Assembly (NCBI GenBank): GCA_031270515.1
Contig: JAISXM010000007.1
Span: forward strand, 1 to 13,373
Length of the DNA stretch: 13,373 bases
Direction: 5' to 3'
DNA from: Holosporales bacterium
GTDB lineage: Bacteria > Pseudomonadota > Alphaproteobacteria > BNTO01
In this document: positions 13,243 through 13,373 of the stretch, one piece after another
How positions within the stretch are numbered: the stretch's first letter is position 1
Layout: each line of letters opens with the position of its first letter
Notes under the pieces: model-generated
Database searches by the model: none
Told to the model about the DNA's origin: nothing
Seen by the model: the letters and a program-made list of their open reading frames with translations, nothing else
Made by a program: the position numbers and the translations under genes

Positions 13243-13373
13243 CTTTTATTTTATATGTGTGCAGGTTCATAACATATGAGACAACTAGAACCATAAAAAA
13301 TGAGCCCACTCGCAGAAGGTCGGACTTCAAAAGTTCAATTAACTTTGATAGCGTCATAGACTAATGATGATGT
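13220..13373. other. Region upstream of ssrA, no convincing gene
   Basis: It contains the ssrA -35 region, an AT-rich stretch, a small stem TCAAAAGTT...AACTTTGA (about 13327-13349), and a 56-codon minus-strand frame (13357-13187) that runs through the ssrA promoter and acceptor piece and is probably not a gene. Confidence 0.4.

Overview
The window looks like part of an alphaproteobacterial chromosome, probably from a host-associated or intracellular lineage such as the Holosporales or Rickettsiales; this is inference. The strongest evidence is a circularly permuted, two-piece ssrA (tmRNA) gene on the minus strand at the right end. Its tRNA-like 3' half (with encoded CCA) is transcribed before its 5' half, an arrangement typical of Alphaproteobacteria. 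Supporting signs are an alanine at the GyrA quinolone position (as in Ehrlichia and Bartonella), a large Sel1-repeat protein, an Rpn-family transposase-like gene, and several exported proteins of unknown role.

Layout, left to right. (1) 1-170, minus: the start of an Rpn/PD-(D/E)XK gene cut by the window edge, with its own promoter. (2) 219-303: copy A of an 85-bp palindromic repeat, then a long hairpin ahead of gyrA. (3) 464-4326, plus: gyrA and rseP, overlapping by ATGA. (4) 4364-4419: a nested GC-rich hairpin between convergent genes. (5) 4410-6035, minus: an exported serine beta-lactamase-like hydrolase. (6) 6268-7284, plus: a TrpX-like ABC substrate-binding protein, preceded by three copies of a 15-bp repeat, the last of which provides the ribosome binding site. 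(7) about 7314-7350: a half copy (C) of the palindromic repeat. (8) 7356-8270, minus: an exported six-cysteine protein of unknown function behind a consensus promoter. (9) 8467-9793, plus: a 54-residue single-span membrane protein followed after 1 nt by an RluD-type pseudouridine synthase containing three low-complexity expansions. (10) 9964-12531, plus: an exported Sel1-repeat protein of about 855 residues. (11) 12662-12885: copy B of the palindromic repeat merging into a 79-bp tandem duplication. (12) about 13207-12886, minus: the permuted ssrA gene.

Housekeeping functions (DNA gyrase, site-2 protease, rRNA modification, ribosome rescue) alternate with envelope or export genes that look more AT-rich (serine hydrolase, six-cysteine protein, Sel1 protein). 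This gives a mosaic look. Repeats A and B lie in the same orientation about 12.4 kb apart, so they bracket everything from gyrA to the Sel1 gene.

The most distinctive item is ssrA. The acceptor strands GGGGGCG and CGCCTCC pair over 7 bp with the G3.U70 alanine identity pair. The inferred degradation tag is ANGNGGRSDLMAA, quite unlike the familiar alphaproteobacterial tag of the ANDNFAEEFAVAA type.
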